Of a DNA stretch of 64,000 bases, positions 54,712-63,525 are shown in pieces. A model generated the notes under the pieces. That model saw nothing but the letters and a program-made list of their open reading frames with translations. It was not told the origin of the DNA and did no database searches. How positions within the stretch are numbered: position 1 is the first letter of the stretch; each line of letters begins with the position of its first letter. The translations under genes and the position numbers were made by a program. Origin of the DNA: Pseudomonas mendocina (GTDB lineage Bacteria > Pseudomonadota > Gammaproteobacteria > Pseudomonadales > Pseudomonadaceae); the NCBI GenBank assembly GCA_037482215.1, contig CP148074.1:2480001-2544000 (forward strand), read 5' to 3'.

Positions 54712-57120
54712 ATGGCTACCCCTCTTCCCTGCTATCACTGCGGCTTGCCGGTTCCCTCCGGCAGCCGCTTCCATGCCCAAGTTCTGGGCGATACCCGTGA
54801 CTTCTGTTGTCCAGGTTGCCAAGCCGTGGCCGAGGCCATTGTCAGTGGCGGGCTGGAACACTATTACAAACACCGCAGCGAAAACGCCGCCAACCCGCAA
54901 AGCCTGCCTCAGGTACTGCCGGATGAACTGGCGCTGTATGACCGCAAGGATGTCCAACAGCCCTTTGTCGAACACAAGGGTGAGCTGAGTGAAACCTGTC
55001 TACTCATAGAAGGTATCAGCTGTGCAGCATGCGGCTGGTTGATCGAAAAGCACCTGCGCACCATGCCCGGTGTCGATGAAGCCCGCCTCAACCTCTCTAA
55101 CCATCGACTGATCGTGCGCTGGTCCGACAGTCAGGTACCACTGAGTAAGCTGCTCAGCGAACTGCGCAAAATCGGCTATGCCGCCCACCCTTGGCAAGCT
55201 GACGCCGCCGCCCAGCAACTCCAGCAGGAAAACCGCCGTGCCATGCGTCAACTTGGTGTAGCGGGAATGCTGTGGATGCAGGTGATGATGGCGACCATGG
55301 CCACCTGGCCCGAATTCAATATCGACTTAAGCCCCGAACTGGACAAGATCCTGCGCTGGGTCAGCTTGTTTCTGACCACACCGATCGTCTTTTACTGCTG
55401 CGGCCAATTCTTCCGTGGCGCGCTGCGTGATCTACGCACACGCCACTTAACCATGGATGTTTCAGTCTCGCTGGCCATTGCTGGTGCTTACATCGCAGGG
55501 ATCTGGTCCACAGTCACCGGTCAGGGTGAATTGTATTTTGATGCTGTAGGTATGTTTGCACTATTCCTGTTGGCAGGACGCTACCTCGAACGCCGTGCCC
55601 GAGAACGCACAGCAACGGCCACCGCACAGCTGGTCAACCTGCTGCCGGCTTCTTGCCTGCGCTTGGACGAATACGGCCAGAGCCACCGCATTCTCCTGAG
55701 CGAGCTGAATATCGCTGATCAAGTGCTGGTTCCCCCCGGTGCGTTACTGCCGGCCGACGGAAAAATTCTGCAAGGACAATCCAGTATTGATGAGTCCTTG
55801 CTGACCGGTGAATACCTGCCTCAGCCACGCAGACCAGGCGATGCCGTCACCGCAGGCACACTTAACGTCGAAGGCCCACTGACCGTCGAAGTACAGGCCC
55901 TGGGCGATGCCACTCGACTCTCCGCGATCGTGCGACTGCTTGAGCGCGCCCAATCCGACAAGCCCAAGTTGGCCATGTTGGCGGACAAGGTTGCACACTG
56001 GTTTTTGATCGTTGTTCTGCTGGTTGCTGCCGTTGTCGGCATCATCTGGTGGCAGATTGATCCGTCCCGCGCGTTCTGGATTGTGCTTTCTCTGCTGGTT
56101 GCCACCTGCCCTTGTGCTCTCGCTTTGGCCACACCCACAGCATTGACTACCGCGACTGGCTCGCTTCACAAACTCGGCATGCTGCTGACCCGCGGGCATG
56201 TACTTGAGGGACTGAACCATGTCGACACGCTGGTACTCGATAAAACCGGCACCCTCACCGAAGGAAAACTGACGCTCAGTGCCATCCACCCACACACTGC
56301 ACTCAATAGTGATGCCTGCCTAGCACTTGCAGCTGCACTCGAGAACCGCTCAGAACACCCAATAGCCCGCGCATTCGGGCAAGCTCCGGAACCTGCAGAC
56401 TCCGTAACCAGCCATCCAGGCCTCGGACTTGAGGGCCAAGTAAACGGTCGCACGCTACGCATCGGCCAAGCCGAGTTTGTATGTGAGTTGAGCAATACAA
56501 CCGCCCCCATCATCAGCGGAGAACATGGACAGTGGTTACTACTGGGCGACACCCAAGGCCCGCTGGCTTGGTTTGTACTGGATGACCGCCTGCGTGAGGA
56601 TGCGGCAGAACTGATTGAAGCCGCCAAAGCACGACACTGGGAGATCTTGCTGCTATCCGGTGACAGCTCACCCATGGTCACAGAGGTCGCTAAACAGCTC
56701 GGCATTGATGATGCGCGTGGCGGCCTTACTCCCGACGCCAAACTGGCTGTGCTCAAGCAATTGCACAGTGAAGGCCGCCGGGTGCTGATGCTTGGCGACG
56801 GCGTCAATGATGTTCCCGTACTTGCAGCAGCTGACATCAGCGTAGCAATGGGCAGCGCTACTGACTTGGCGAAAACGAGCGCCGATGCAGTACTGCTCTC
56901 AAACCGGCTCAGCAGCCTGGTGCAAGCCCTTAAAATGGCACGTCGCACCCGCCATATCATCATCGAAAACCTGATCTGGGCCAGCGCCTATAACGGTCTG
57001 GTGTTACCCTTTGCTGCCTTCGGCTGGATTACACCAATCTGGGCAGCACTGGGGATGTCCCTCAGCTCACTGTTGGTCGTACTCAATGCCCTTCGTCTGG
57101 CACGAGTTCGCCCCCTGTAA
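54712..57120 (+). CDS. ccoI: copper-exporting P-type ATPase CcoI (FixI)
   Basis: The 802-residue P1B ATPase exports Cu for the oxidase. The N-terminus has a Cys-rich zinc-ribbon-like part (CYHCGLPVP, CCPGCQAV), followed by a heavy-metal domain with GISCAACGWLIE. Then come eight helices with the metal-binding CPC at residues 466-468, the actuator motif LTGEYLP, the phosphorylation site D510-KTGT, the HP motif SEHPIA and the hinge GDGVNDVPVL. All catalytic elements are intact. It lies within the ccoGHIS operon. Confidence 0.96.
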   Translation: MATPLPCYHCGLPVPSGSRFHAQVLGDTRDFCCPGCQAVAEAIVSGGLEHYYKHRSENAANPQSLPQVLPDELALYDRKDVQQPFVEHKGELSETCLLIEGISCAACGWLIEKHLRTMPGVDEARLNLSNHRLIVRWSDSQVPLSKLLSELRKIGYAAHPWQADAAAQQLQQENRRAMRQLGVAGMLWMQVMMATMATWPEFNIDLSPELDKILRWVSLFLTTPIVFYCCGQFFRGALRDLRTRHLTMDVSVSLAIAGAYIAGIWSTVTGQGELYFDAVGMFALFLLAGRYLERRARERTATATAQLVNLLPASCLRLDEYGQSHRILLSELNIADQVLVPPGALLPADGKILQGQSSIDESLLTGEYLPQPRRPGDAVTAGTLNVEGPLTVEVQALGDATRLSAIVRLLERAQSDKPKLAMLADKVAHWFLIVVLLVAAVVGIIWWQIDPSRAFWIVLSLLVATCPCALALATPTALTTATGSLHKLGMLLTRGHVLEGLNHVDTLVLDKTGTLTEGKLTLSAIHPHTALNSDACLALAAALENRSEHPIARAFGQAPEPADSVTSHPGLGLEGQVNGRTLRIGQAEFVCELSNTTAPIISGEHGQWLLLGDTQGPLAWFVLDDRLREDAAELIEAAKARHWEILLLSGDSSPMVTEVAKQLGIDDARGGLTPDAKLAVLKQLHSEGRRVLMLGDGVNDVPVLAAADISVAMGSATDLAKTSADAVLLSNRLSSLVQALKMARRTRHIIIENLIWASAYNGLVLPFAAFGWITPIWAALGMSLSSLLVVLNALRLARVRPL

Positions 57121-57177
57121 ACCAGCCGCGCATACTAGCCAGCCTGTCAGCAGCCAACACCTGCACGCGGAGATCCA

Positions 57178-57393
57178 ATGCCAGCGCTTTATATCCTGAT
57201 CCCTGTCGCCATCGTTTTGGTGGCATTCGCCATCTGGCTGTTTTTCTGGGCGGTAGACAGCGGCCAGTACGACGATTTGGACGGTCCAGCACACAGCATT
57301 TTGTTTGACGATGAAGACCCAAAGCACCGGGCTGCAGTCGAGCAAGCTCGGGAAGACACTCAGCAGCCGGATAAGGACCAGCCGCGTGGTTGA
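57178..57393 (+). CDS. ccoS: cbb3 oxidase maturation protein CcoS (FixS)
   Basis: The 71-residue protein has one membrane helix (about residues 4-24: LYILIPVAIVLVAFAIWLFFWA) followed by VDSGQYDDLDGPAHSILFDD, the CcoS signature. It is required for cofactor insertion into cbb3. The last codons overlap the GTG start of the next gene by 8 bases. Confidence 0.93.
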   Translation: MPALYILIPVAIVLVAFAIWLFFWAVDSGQYDDLDGPAHSILFDDEDPKHRAAVEQAREDTQQPDKDQPRG

Positions 57394-58069
57394 GCTACTG
57401 CCTCTGTTAGTTTCAGCCCTTATCCTTGGCTTGCTCGGGGGCGGTCACTGCTTGGGGATGTGCGGCGGCCTGATGGGCGCCCTGACCCTGGCTATTCCAC
57501 CTGAGCAGCGCAGCCGCCGCCTGAGGCTGCTGCTGGCCTATAACATGGGCCGCATCCTCAGCTACACCCTAGCAGGACTATTCCTCGGCTTGGCTGGCTG
57601 GGCAGTAGCTGGCAGCCCATTAGTGACGGCCCTGCGTGTTGTGGCGGCCCTGCTGCTGATTGCCATGGGACTGTATCTGGCCGGCTGGTGGAGTGGCCTG
57701 ACGCGTATCGAAGCCCTTGGTCGCGGTCTGTGGCGCTTCATACAGCCACTGACTAAGCGTTTTATGCCGGTTACCAGCTTACCCCGTGCTCTAGTATTAG
57801 GCGGTTTGTGGGGCTGGCTACCCTGTGGTTTGGTTTACAGCACCTTGTTATGGTCCGCTAGCCAAGGTAATGCCCTGAACAGCGCACTGCTCATGCTCTT
57901 CTTCGGCCTCGGCACCCTACCTGTGCTGATAGCCACAGGCTTGGCAGCTGAGCAACTCAGCCGATTTATGCGCAATCGCGGCATTCGTATTGCTGGCGGT
58001 TTCATGGTCATATTGTTTGGCCTATGGACGCTGCCCGGGCCACACCAGCATTGGCTAATGGGACATTGA
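57386..58069 (+). CDS. TauE/SafE-like membrane protein in the cco operon (GTG start)
   Basis: The 227-residue protein has about six helices. The first contains LGLLGGGHCLGMCGGLMGAL, where the GHCxGMCGG pattern, also found in related proteins linked to cytochrome and copper biogenesis, may bind a metal. A GTG at 57386 is chosen: AAGGA lies 8 bases ahead and the frame upstream overlaps ccoS. It is the last gene of the ccoGHIS transcript and is probably involved in copper or cytochrome maturation. A sulfite transport role is only the family label. Confidence 0.85.
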   Translation: MVELLPLLVSALILGLLGGGHCLGMCGGLMGALTLAIPPEQRSRRLRLLLAYNMGRILSYTLAGLFLGLAGWAVAGSPLVTALRVVAALLLIAMGLYLAGWWSGLTRIEALGRGLWRFIQPLTKRFMPVTSLPRALVLGGLWGWLPCGLVYSTLLWSASQGNALNSALLMLFFGLGTLPVLIATGLAAEQLSRFMRNRGIRIAGGFMVILFGLWTLPGPHQHWLMGH

Positions 58070-58082
58070 TCACTGCACCTGC

Positions 58083-58096
58083 TTGATACAGGTCAA
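58083..58096 (+). promoter_or_regulatory. Anr/FNR box upstream of hemN
   Basis: TTGATACAGGTCAA matches the Anr consensus TTGAT-N4-ATCAA at 9 of 10 positions. Its centre (58089.5) would sit at -41.5 for a transcript beginning near 58131, the classical class II activator spacing. The hemN ATG follows at 58158. Confidence 0.8.
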
Positions 58097-58157
58097 GATA
58101 CCCAAATCGTGACAACCATAGACTTCCGGCCTATGTAGACAGACCCGGAAAGCCCGC

Positions 58158-59540
58158 ATGCTCAACACCATTGAGTGGGACACCAATCTGATTCGTCGTT
58201 ACGACCAGGCTGGCCCTCGTTACACCTCTTACCCAACCGCCGTTCAGTTTCATGACGGCGTGGGCCAATTCGACCTGCTGCACGCGCTGCGCAACAGCCG
58301 TGAGCAATTGCGACCACTGTCGCTGTATGTACACATCCCATTCTGCGCCCATATTTGTTACTACTGTGGCTGCAACAAGGTCATCACCAAAGATCGCGGC
58401 CGCGCCCAGCCCTACCTGGAACGCCTGCAGCAAGAAGCGCTTGCCATCGGCCAACATCTGGACAAAAAACAGACAGTTGAGCAACTGCACTTTGGGGGTG
58501 GCACCCCGACCTTTCTCAGCCATGACGAGCTGCGGCAACTCATGAGCCATCTACGCCAGACCTTCAATCTGCTGGATGATGACTCGGGTGACTACAGCAT
58601 CGAAATCGACCCCCGCGAGGCTGACTGGTCAACCATGGGGCTGCTCAGAGAGCTCGGCTTCAACCGCATCAGTATCGGCGTGCAGGATTTGGACCCCGCT
58701 GTACAACGGGCAGTCAACCGCCTGCAATCGCTGGAAGAAACCCGCGCCATCATCGATGCTGCTCGCACTTTGCAGTTCCGCTCGGTGAACATAGACCTGA
58801 TCTACGGCCTGCCCCTGCAAACGCCGGAAAGTTTCCAAAAGACAGTGGCCGAAATCATTGCCCTGCAACCTGATCGCCTCACGCTGTTCAACTATGCGCA
58901 CCTGCCGGAACGTTTTATGCCGCAGCGCCGGATTAACAACAGCGACCTGCCGAGCCCCGGCGACAAACTCGCCATGCTTCAGGCCAGCATCGAACAGCTC
59001 AGCGCAGCAGGCTATCGCTATATCGGCATGGATCACTTTGCCCTGCCAGATGACGAGCTGGCCATCGCCCAGGAAGACGGCACGCTGCAACGCAACTTCC
59101 AGGGCTACACCACCCATGGTCATTGCGACTTGATTGGCCTAGGCGTGTCTTCAATCAGCCAGATAGGTGACCTGTACTGCCAGAACAGCAGCGATCTTGC
59201 TGTTTATCAGGATCGAATCCAGGCTAACCAACTGGCGACGTGTCGCGGGCTGATTTGCGACGATGATGACCGCCTGCGCCGTGCAGTCATCCAGCAATTA
59301 ATCTGCCACTTCTACTTGCGTTTCGCTGATATTGAGCAGGCGTATGGCATTAACTTCTACCAGTACTTTGCCGATGTCTGGCCTGCATTGGAACAAATGA
59401 ACCGGGATGGTCTCATCGTACTGACGCCTGACGATATCGAAGTAACGCCAGCAGGACGGCTGCTTGTCAGGTCGTTGTGCATGCTGTTTGACCACTATTT
59501 GCATGAGAGCAGTCAGCAACGTTTTTCCAGGGTCATCTAG
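58158..59540 (+). CDS. hemN: oxygen-independent coproporphyrinogen III dehydrogenase
   Basis: The 460-residue radical SAM enzyme turns coproporphyrinogen III into protoporphyrinogen IX without oxygen. Cluster ligands are C63-x3-C67-x2-C70 (CAHICYYCGC). Other motifs are LHFGGGTPTFLSHDEL, SIEIDPREADW, RISIGVQDLDPAVQRAVNRLQ and NIDLIYGLPLQTPESF. A good Anr box upstream predicts induction at low oxygen, supplying haem to the neighbouring oxidases. The length is normal. It converges on the 150-residue gene with only 8 bases between stops. Confidence 0.97.
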   Translation: MLNTIEWDTNLIRRYDQAGPRYTSYPTAVQFHDGVGQFDLLHALRNSREQLRPLSLYVHIPFCAHICYYCGCNKVITKDRGRAQPYLERLQQEALAIGQHLDKKQTVEQLHFGGGTPTFLSHDELRQLMSHLRQTFNLLDDDSGDYSIEIDPREADWSTMGLLRELGFNRISIGVQDLDPAVQRAVNRLQSLEETRAIIDAARTLQFRSVNIDLIYGLPLQTPESFQKTVAEIIALQPDRLTLFNYAHLPERFMPQRRINNSDLPSPGDKLAMLQASIEQLSAAGYRYIGMDHFALPDDELAIAQEDGTLQRNFQGYTTHGHCDLIGLGVSSISQIGDLYCQNSSDLAVYQDRIQANQLATCRGLICDDDDRLRRAVIQQLICHFYLRFADIEQAYGINFYQYFADVWPALEQMNRDGLIVLTPDDIEVTPAGRLLVRSLCMLFDHYLHESSQQRFSRVI

Positions 59541-59548
59541 CACCGTTA

Positions 59549-60001
59549 TCAGAGCTGAAGTAGCTGCAAGGCCTCCGAAATTTGCAGATCGGACAGGCCA
59601 TGCAGCTTCATCGCATCAATTAGCGACGCATTAGCCTTCGTCAAGGCGGACTGCAACGTACTGACCTCCAGCTGAATGGATTCCAGCAGCACTCTCCTCT
59701 CATCCGGCGTTAGCGTGTCATCACTCATCGTTTCACGCAGCCTGAGCAAGGCCTCGGCCAGTTTTTCCTTCAACTCCCGAATCATCTTAAGGATGGTCTT
59801 CACATCCCCAGGCAAATCGCTCTCATCAATAGCTTTGTCAGCTTGCTCTGACATTGAGCGGGCCCGTGCGCCTTCTGAAAGACTTACCCGCACACTGTCG
59901 AAAAATCTCTCAGGCTCAGCTGCGCCTTTGCCCTCTGCTTGTGTATTGGCCTCTATCGTTCGATTGATCCGCCCAGCAAGTTCGGCTTCTGAAATTTTCA
60001 T
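59549..60001 (-). CDS. conserved hypothetical, helical protein of 150 residues
   Basis: I do not recognise the family. The product is soluble, with a charged N-terminus (MKISEAELAGRINRTIE) and a long amphipathic helical section near residues 60-130 with heptad-like Leu/Ile (MIRELKEKLAEALLRLRETM and the following LLESIQLEVSTLQSALTK). It ends LHGLSDLQISEALQLLQL. There is no signal peptide and no Cys. The ATG at 60001 has AGAGA ahead. It lies between hemN and anr in the opposite direction, where P. aeruginosa also has an uncharacterised gene. The function is unknown; the coiled-coil character suggests protein interaction. Confidence 0.72.
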   Translation of the reverse strand: MKISEAELAGRINRTIEANTQAEGKGAAEPERFFDSVRVSLSEGARARSMSEQADKAIDESDLPGDVKTILKMIRELKEKLAEALLRLRETMSDDTLTPDERRVLLESIQLEVSTLQSALTKANASLIDAMKLHGLSDLQISEALQLLQL

Positions 60002-60155
60002 TGAAAATCTCTTTGAAAAATTGGATTACCCTCTTTTATCGCTCTATTTGTAACAAGCTTTAACAGTATTCATTCAAACCCAAGCATTCATTTGGCTCCT
60101 AGCCTGTCACTGGGTTACCCTTAAGTATGTTGTGTGCTTAGTTCAGGAACTCCAG

Positions 60156-60881
60156 ATGTCTGAATGCATCAAAATTCACGCACCTCACCAAGCGCATTGC
60201 AAAGATTGCAGCTTGGCGACGCTGTGTTTGCCACTGTCTTTGAATCTTGAAGACATGGACGCCCTCGATGAAATCGTCAAACGCGGACGGCCGCTTAAGA
60301 AGGGAGAGTTTCTCTTCCGTCAGGGTGATGCGTTCAACTCAGTTTTCGCTGTGCGTGCCGGGGCCTTGAAAACCTTCAGCCTCAGTGATGCTGGCGACGA
60401 GCAAATCACTGGTTTCCACCTTCCCAGTGAGCTGGTTGGCCTGTCAGCCATGGACAGCGAGATCTATCCTGTTTCCGCGGTTGCCCTGGAAACAACCTCC
60501 GTTTGCGAAATTCCTTTCGAACGACTGGATGAACTGGCTCTGCAACTGCCTATGCTGCGCCGCCAGATGATGCGCATCATGAGCCGTGAGATACGCGAAG
60601 ATCAGCAAATGATGCTGCTGCTGTCGAAAAAGACCGCTGACGAGCGCATTGCCACATTCCTGGTCAACCTCTCCGCGCGCTTCCGCGCCCGTGGTTTTTC
60701 GGCCAATCAGTTCCGCCTGTCGATGTCCCGTAACGAAATTGGCAATTATCTCGGCCTTGCTGTCGAAACAGTCTCTAGGGTCTTCACCCGTTTTCAGCAG
60801 AACAAACTGCTGGAGGCCGAAGGCAAGGAAGTTCGCATCCTTGATCCTATCGAGCTGTGCTCACTGGCAGGCGGTAACTAG
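60156..60881 (+). CDS. anr: FNR-family oxygen-responsive regulator Anr
   Basis: The 241-residue CRP/FNR regulator has N-terminal Cys15, Cys18, Cys24 and a fourth at Cys117. This is the same spacing as the cluster ligands of E. coli FNR (20, 23, 29, 122), so it should carry an oxygen-labile 4Fe-4S cluster. The cyclic-nucleotide-like beta roll (about 30-140) and dimer helix are followed by the HTH in [25 protein letters not shown] with recognition helix residues E-xx-SR. It activates micro-aerobic genes, most visibly hemN here. The ATG at 60156 follows CAGGAAC. Confidence 0.97.
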   Translation: MSECIKIHAPHQAHCKDCSLATLCLPLSLNLEDMDALDEIVKRGRPLKKGEFLFRQGDAFNSVFAVRAGALKTFSLSDAGDEQITGFHLPSELVGLSAMDSEIYPVSAVALETTSVCEIPFERLDELALQLPMLRRQMMRIMSREIREDQQMMLLLSKKTADERIATFLVNLSARFRARGFSANQFRLSMSRNEIGNYLGLAVETVSRVFTRFQQNKLLEAEGKEVRILDPIELCSLAGGN

Positions 60882-60901
60882 TCAATAGCCGGGACATTTT
60901 C

Positions 60902-61450
60902 ATGCCTTACGATGATTTCACGATCAAAACGCTTATCCGTCCTGTGGTGGACTTCCCCAAGCCTGGCGTGATCTTTCGAGATATCACACCACTGTTTCAG
61001 TCACCACGGGCGATGCGCATGATCGTTGACACATTCGTTCAGCGCTACATCGAGGCCGACTTCAGCCACATTGGCGCCCTGGATGCCCGCGGCTTCCTGA
61101 TCGGCTCTATTGTCGCCCACGAGCTCAACAAACCCCTGGTTTTGTTTCGTAAGCAAGGTAAGTTACCGGCTGAAGTGCTGACCGAGAGCTACCAGACTGA
61201 ATACGGTGAGGCTCGTCTTGAAGTACACACCGACAGCCTTTGCGAAGGCGACAGAGTACTGATCTTCGACGACCTGATTGCCACCGGTGGCACCCTCCTC
61301 GCCGCAGCTCAGCTAGTGCGGCGCTTGCGTGCAACCGTCGTCGAAGCGGCCGCCATCATTGACCTGCCTGAACTCGGCGGCTCGCAAAAGCTGATGGACA
61401 GTGGCATCCCGACATTTGCCCTGACCTATTACAGCCTCACCGAGCAGTAA
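60902..61450 (+). CDS. apt: adenine phosphoribosyltransferase
   Basis: The 182-residue purine salvage enzyme makes AMP from adenine and PRPP. It has the type I PRTase fold with the PRPP motif [18 protein letters not shown], the N-terminal [16 protein letters not shown] and [18 protein letters not shown]. Length and motifs are complete. It follows anr with a 20-base gap and may be on the same transcript. Confidence 0.96.
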   Translation: MPYDDFTIKTLIRPVVDFPKPGVIFRDITPLFQSPRAMRMIVDTFVQRYIEADFSHIGALDARGFLIGSIVAHELNKPLVLFRKQGKLPAEVLTESYQTEYGEARLEVHTDSLCEGDRVLIFDDLIATGGTLLAAAQLVRRLRATVVEAAAIIDLPELGGSQKLMDSGIPTFALTYYSLTEQ

Positions 61451-61623
61451 CAGCGCTGGCGCCCACCGTGGGTGCCTGCCCCGCTAGAGCCCTAACACCA
61501 ACCATAAGTTGGCGTAATTTTGTCGCTCTGGCCGGATATGACCTGTGCAAAATCACCTGAGCAACTAATGATCACTCCAGCGATCAAATGTTCGCATGCC
61601 GATCAATGCTCAGGAGTTGTCTT

Positions 61624-62454
61624 ATGTCTGCCCAAGCCAAACTTCCCGCTCCCAGCTTCCCGGTCCGCCGCATGGACTTTAACTTCAGTGAAAGCTAGAA
61701 GTACTGGTTCGCTGGAGATCCCTTTCTCAGCCATTTCATGAATAACCTTTCTTCGCTGTTCCCCTATGGAGAAAAGTTCTTCGTGGACAGTGTGCGGGCG
61801 GTACGCGATCGCATTGATGATCCTCAGCTGAAAAAAGACATCAGCGCCTTTATCGGCCAGGAGGCCATGCATTCCAAAGAACATGCTGCGTACAACCAAT
61901 ACGCAGCCGAGCACAACATTGACCTCCATCGTCTGGAGCTAAGAATCAAAGTGCTACTGGAATGGGTAACCCGCTTCAGCTCCGTCAAGCAGCGCTTGGG
62001 CATCACCTGCGCTCTGGAACACTTCACCGCGACAATGGCTGAGCAGATTCTCCAGCGCGAAGACCTTACCTGCCAGATGAACGATCCAAGGCTCTATCAA
62101 CTGTGGATGTGGCACGCTATTGAAGAGAATGAGCACAAAGCGGTTGCCTACGACGTATTTCAAGCCGTCGGCGGCGGATATTTCACCCGCATTGGCACCA
62201 TGACAGTATCCACACTCCTCTTTTTCGGGGTGATCGGCTGGTTCCAGCTTCACCTTCTGCGCAAGGATGGCCAACTGTTCAACTGGCGCAGCTGGGGCAA
62301 GGGCCTGAAAACCCTGCTCAGCCCTCGCAATGGATACCTAACCGGTATTATCCGGCCTTATCTGAGCTATTACCGCCCCGATTTCCACCCCTATGACCAC
62401 GACAGCAAAGCCTTGGAACAGCGGTGGCGTGACCGCTTAGGATTCAGCAGCTAG
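61624..62454 (+). pseudogene. metal-dependent hydrolase (PF10118 type) interrupted by an in-frame TAG
   Basis: A strong AGGAG ribosome site precedes an ATG at 61624. The frame runs through RRMDFNFSES, meets TAG at 61696-61698 and continues in the same frame with KYWFAGDPFLSHF for another 251 codons to a normal stop. The total of 275 residues matches the family length, so the stop interrupts an otherwise intact gene. The body keeps the likely metal-binding motifs QEAMHSKEHAAYN, ALEHFTATM and HAIEENEHKAVAYD. An ATG at 61738 could restart translation (238 residues) but has no ribosome site. It may be a pseudogene, a strain-specific nonsense allele or a sequencing error. Confidence 0.85.
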
Positions 62455-62466
62455 GGCCACCAGCTT

Positions 62467-62490
62467 GGCGGTGCCTGCTCATGCACCGCC
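62467..62490. terminator. possible hairpin between convergent genes
   Basis: ggcggtgc / gcaccgcc (8-base stem, 8-base loop) lies between the hydrolase stop at 62454 and the TetR stop at 62509. There is no clear T-run. Confidence 0.4.
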
Positions 62491-62508
62491 TGCACCTGTT
62501 TGTAGAGG

Positions 62509-63213
62509 CTAGTCGCTGACAGGCAACTGCAATTGCCCCATGCTTTGCAATACGCTGGCACCGGTAAACAGCATGACGATCTGTTCTTCCGCCATTGCTC
62601 TAACCGCTCCACGCTTTTCTGGCAGGGCAATGTAATCCAGCGACTGCTGAAACAGATTGCGGCTGATCACACCGGAAATCTCCAAAACAACTTCGCGCGC
62701 CAACATCTCGGGCAACAGCTTGTAGGCTCTGATGTCGTCCGCCATATCCAGCGCTAAATCATCCATCAACTCCCCCAAAGCCTTGCGCATTAACACCGAT
62801 GAACCGTGCAACTCACGCACGCCGATGAAAAAAGCTTGCGGGTTCTGCTCCACAAAATCGAAAAATAGCTGAACGGTTTCATGACAAACCAACCGACTGC
62901 GCTGCAAGTCGATCCCGAACAGCTCAGCACCATTGGCTGATGAATGTTGGACCCGCTCTGCCGCCGCCCGACGCAAATCCCGGAGTGGCTGCCTGAGTTC
63001 CAACGCGATCTTACGAATGATGGTCAGCCCCAAATCGTCCACATCACGAAAATGGCGATAGAAAGTATTCGGGTTAAGCCCAGCCTCTCTGGCCAATTCA
63101 CGAAGCCCCACACTGCTTAAGCTCCTACTGGTGCTGGTCAAACGCAATGCAGCATCAATCAGTGATTGTTTACCCGGTGCAACACTACTGGGTTCGATCT
63201 CGAGCGTGGACAT
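62509..63213 (-). CDS. TetR-family transcriptional regulator
   Basis: The 234-residue protein has an N-terminal TetR HTH (about residues 15-60: LIDAALRLTSTSRSLSSVGL then REAGLNPNTFYRHFRDVDDL), where the recognition helix is followed by NTFYRHF. An all-helical ligand domain follows (about 70-230). It is divergent from the truncated monooxygenase/SDR genes, and the gap between them holds two strong GTATAC palindromes. It probably represses those genes, and possibly itself and the hydrolase. The inducer is unknown; a lipid- or ketone-like compound is plausible for a monooxygenase/SDR pair. Confidence 0.9.
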   Translation of the reverse strand: MSTLEIEPSSVAPGKQSLIDAALRLTSTSRSLSSVGLRELAREAGLNPNTFYRHFRDVDDLGLTIIRKIALELRQPLRDLRRAAAERVQHSSANGAELFGIDLQRSRLVCHETVQLFFDFVEQNPQAFFIGVRELHGSSVLMRKALGELMDDLALDMADDIRAYKLLPEMLAREVVLEISGVISRNLFQQSLDYIALPEKRGAVRAMAEEQIVMLFTGASVLQSMGQLQLPVSD

Positions 63214-63255
63214 ACCCTACCCAAATATTGGCTGATGAAATCATGGCTTGCCGAA

Positions 63256-63296
63256 TGGTATACAACTGAATACCTTAGTAGACAGTTGTATACAAC
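63256..63296. promoter_or_regulatory. double palindromic operator for the TetR regulator
   Basis: GTTGTATACAAC (63285-63296) is a perfect 12-base palindrome. TGGTATACAACT (63256-63267) is a close second copy. They also form a larger inverted repeat, GTATACAACTG (63258) / CAGTTGTATAC (63283), exact over 11 bases. The position between divergent start codons at 63213 and 63322 fits an operator controlling both directions. Confidence 0.7.
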
Positions 63297-63321
63297 CAGC
63301 AATAATAATAGGTGCCTGGTC

Positions 63322-63525
63322 ATGAATACACACGAAAAACCTCCACAACCTGTACCTCACTACAAGGTGGCCATTATCGGCACAGGCTTCTCTGGCATTG
63401 GCATGGCCATTCGCCTGAAAGAGGCGGGGGAAAATGATTTTATCCTGATCGAAAAGGATCAAGGCGTCGGTGGCACCTGGCGAGTCAATAATTACCCAGG
63501 CTGCGCCAAGGAAATCAGTGTATGA
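63322..63525 (+). pseudogene. flavin-dependent monooxygenase remnant (67 residues)
   Basis: The gene starts well: MNTHEKPPQ, a Rossmann FAD motif GTGFSGIGMAIRLKEAG near residue 18, ILIEKDQGVGGTW and NNYPGCA, as in Baeyer-Villiger-type monooxygenases (about 480-500 residues). Directly after PGCA it reads KEISV and stops, overlapping the SDR start by four bases (ATGA). The rest of the enzyme, including the NADPH-binding domain, is missing. The final residues could be the true C-terminus joined by a deletion. The protein cannot work as a monooxygenase. Confidence 0.85.
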
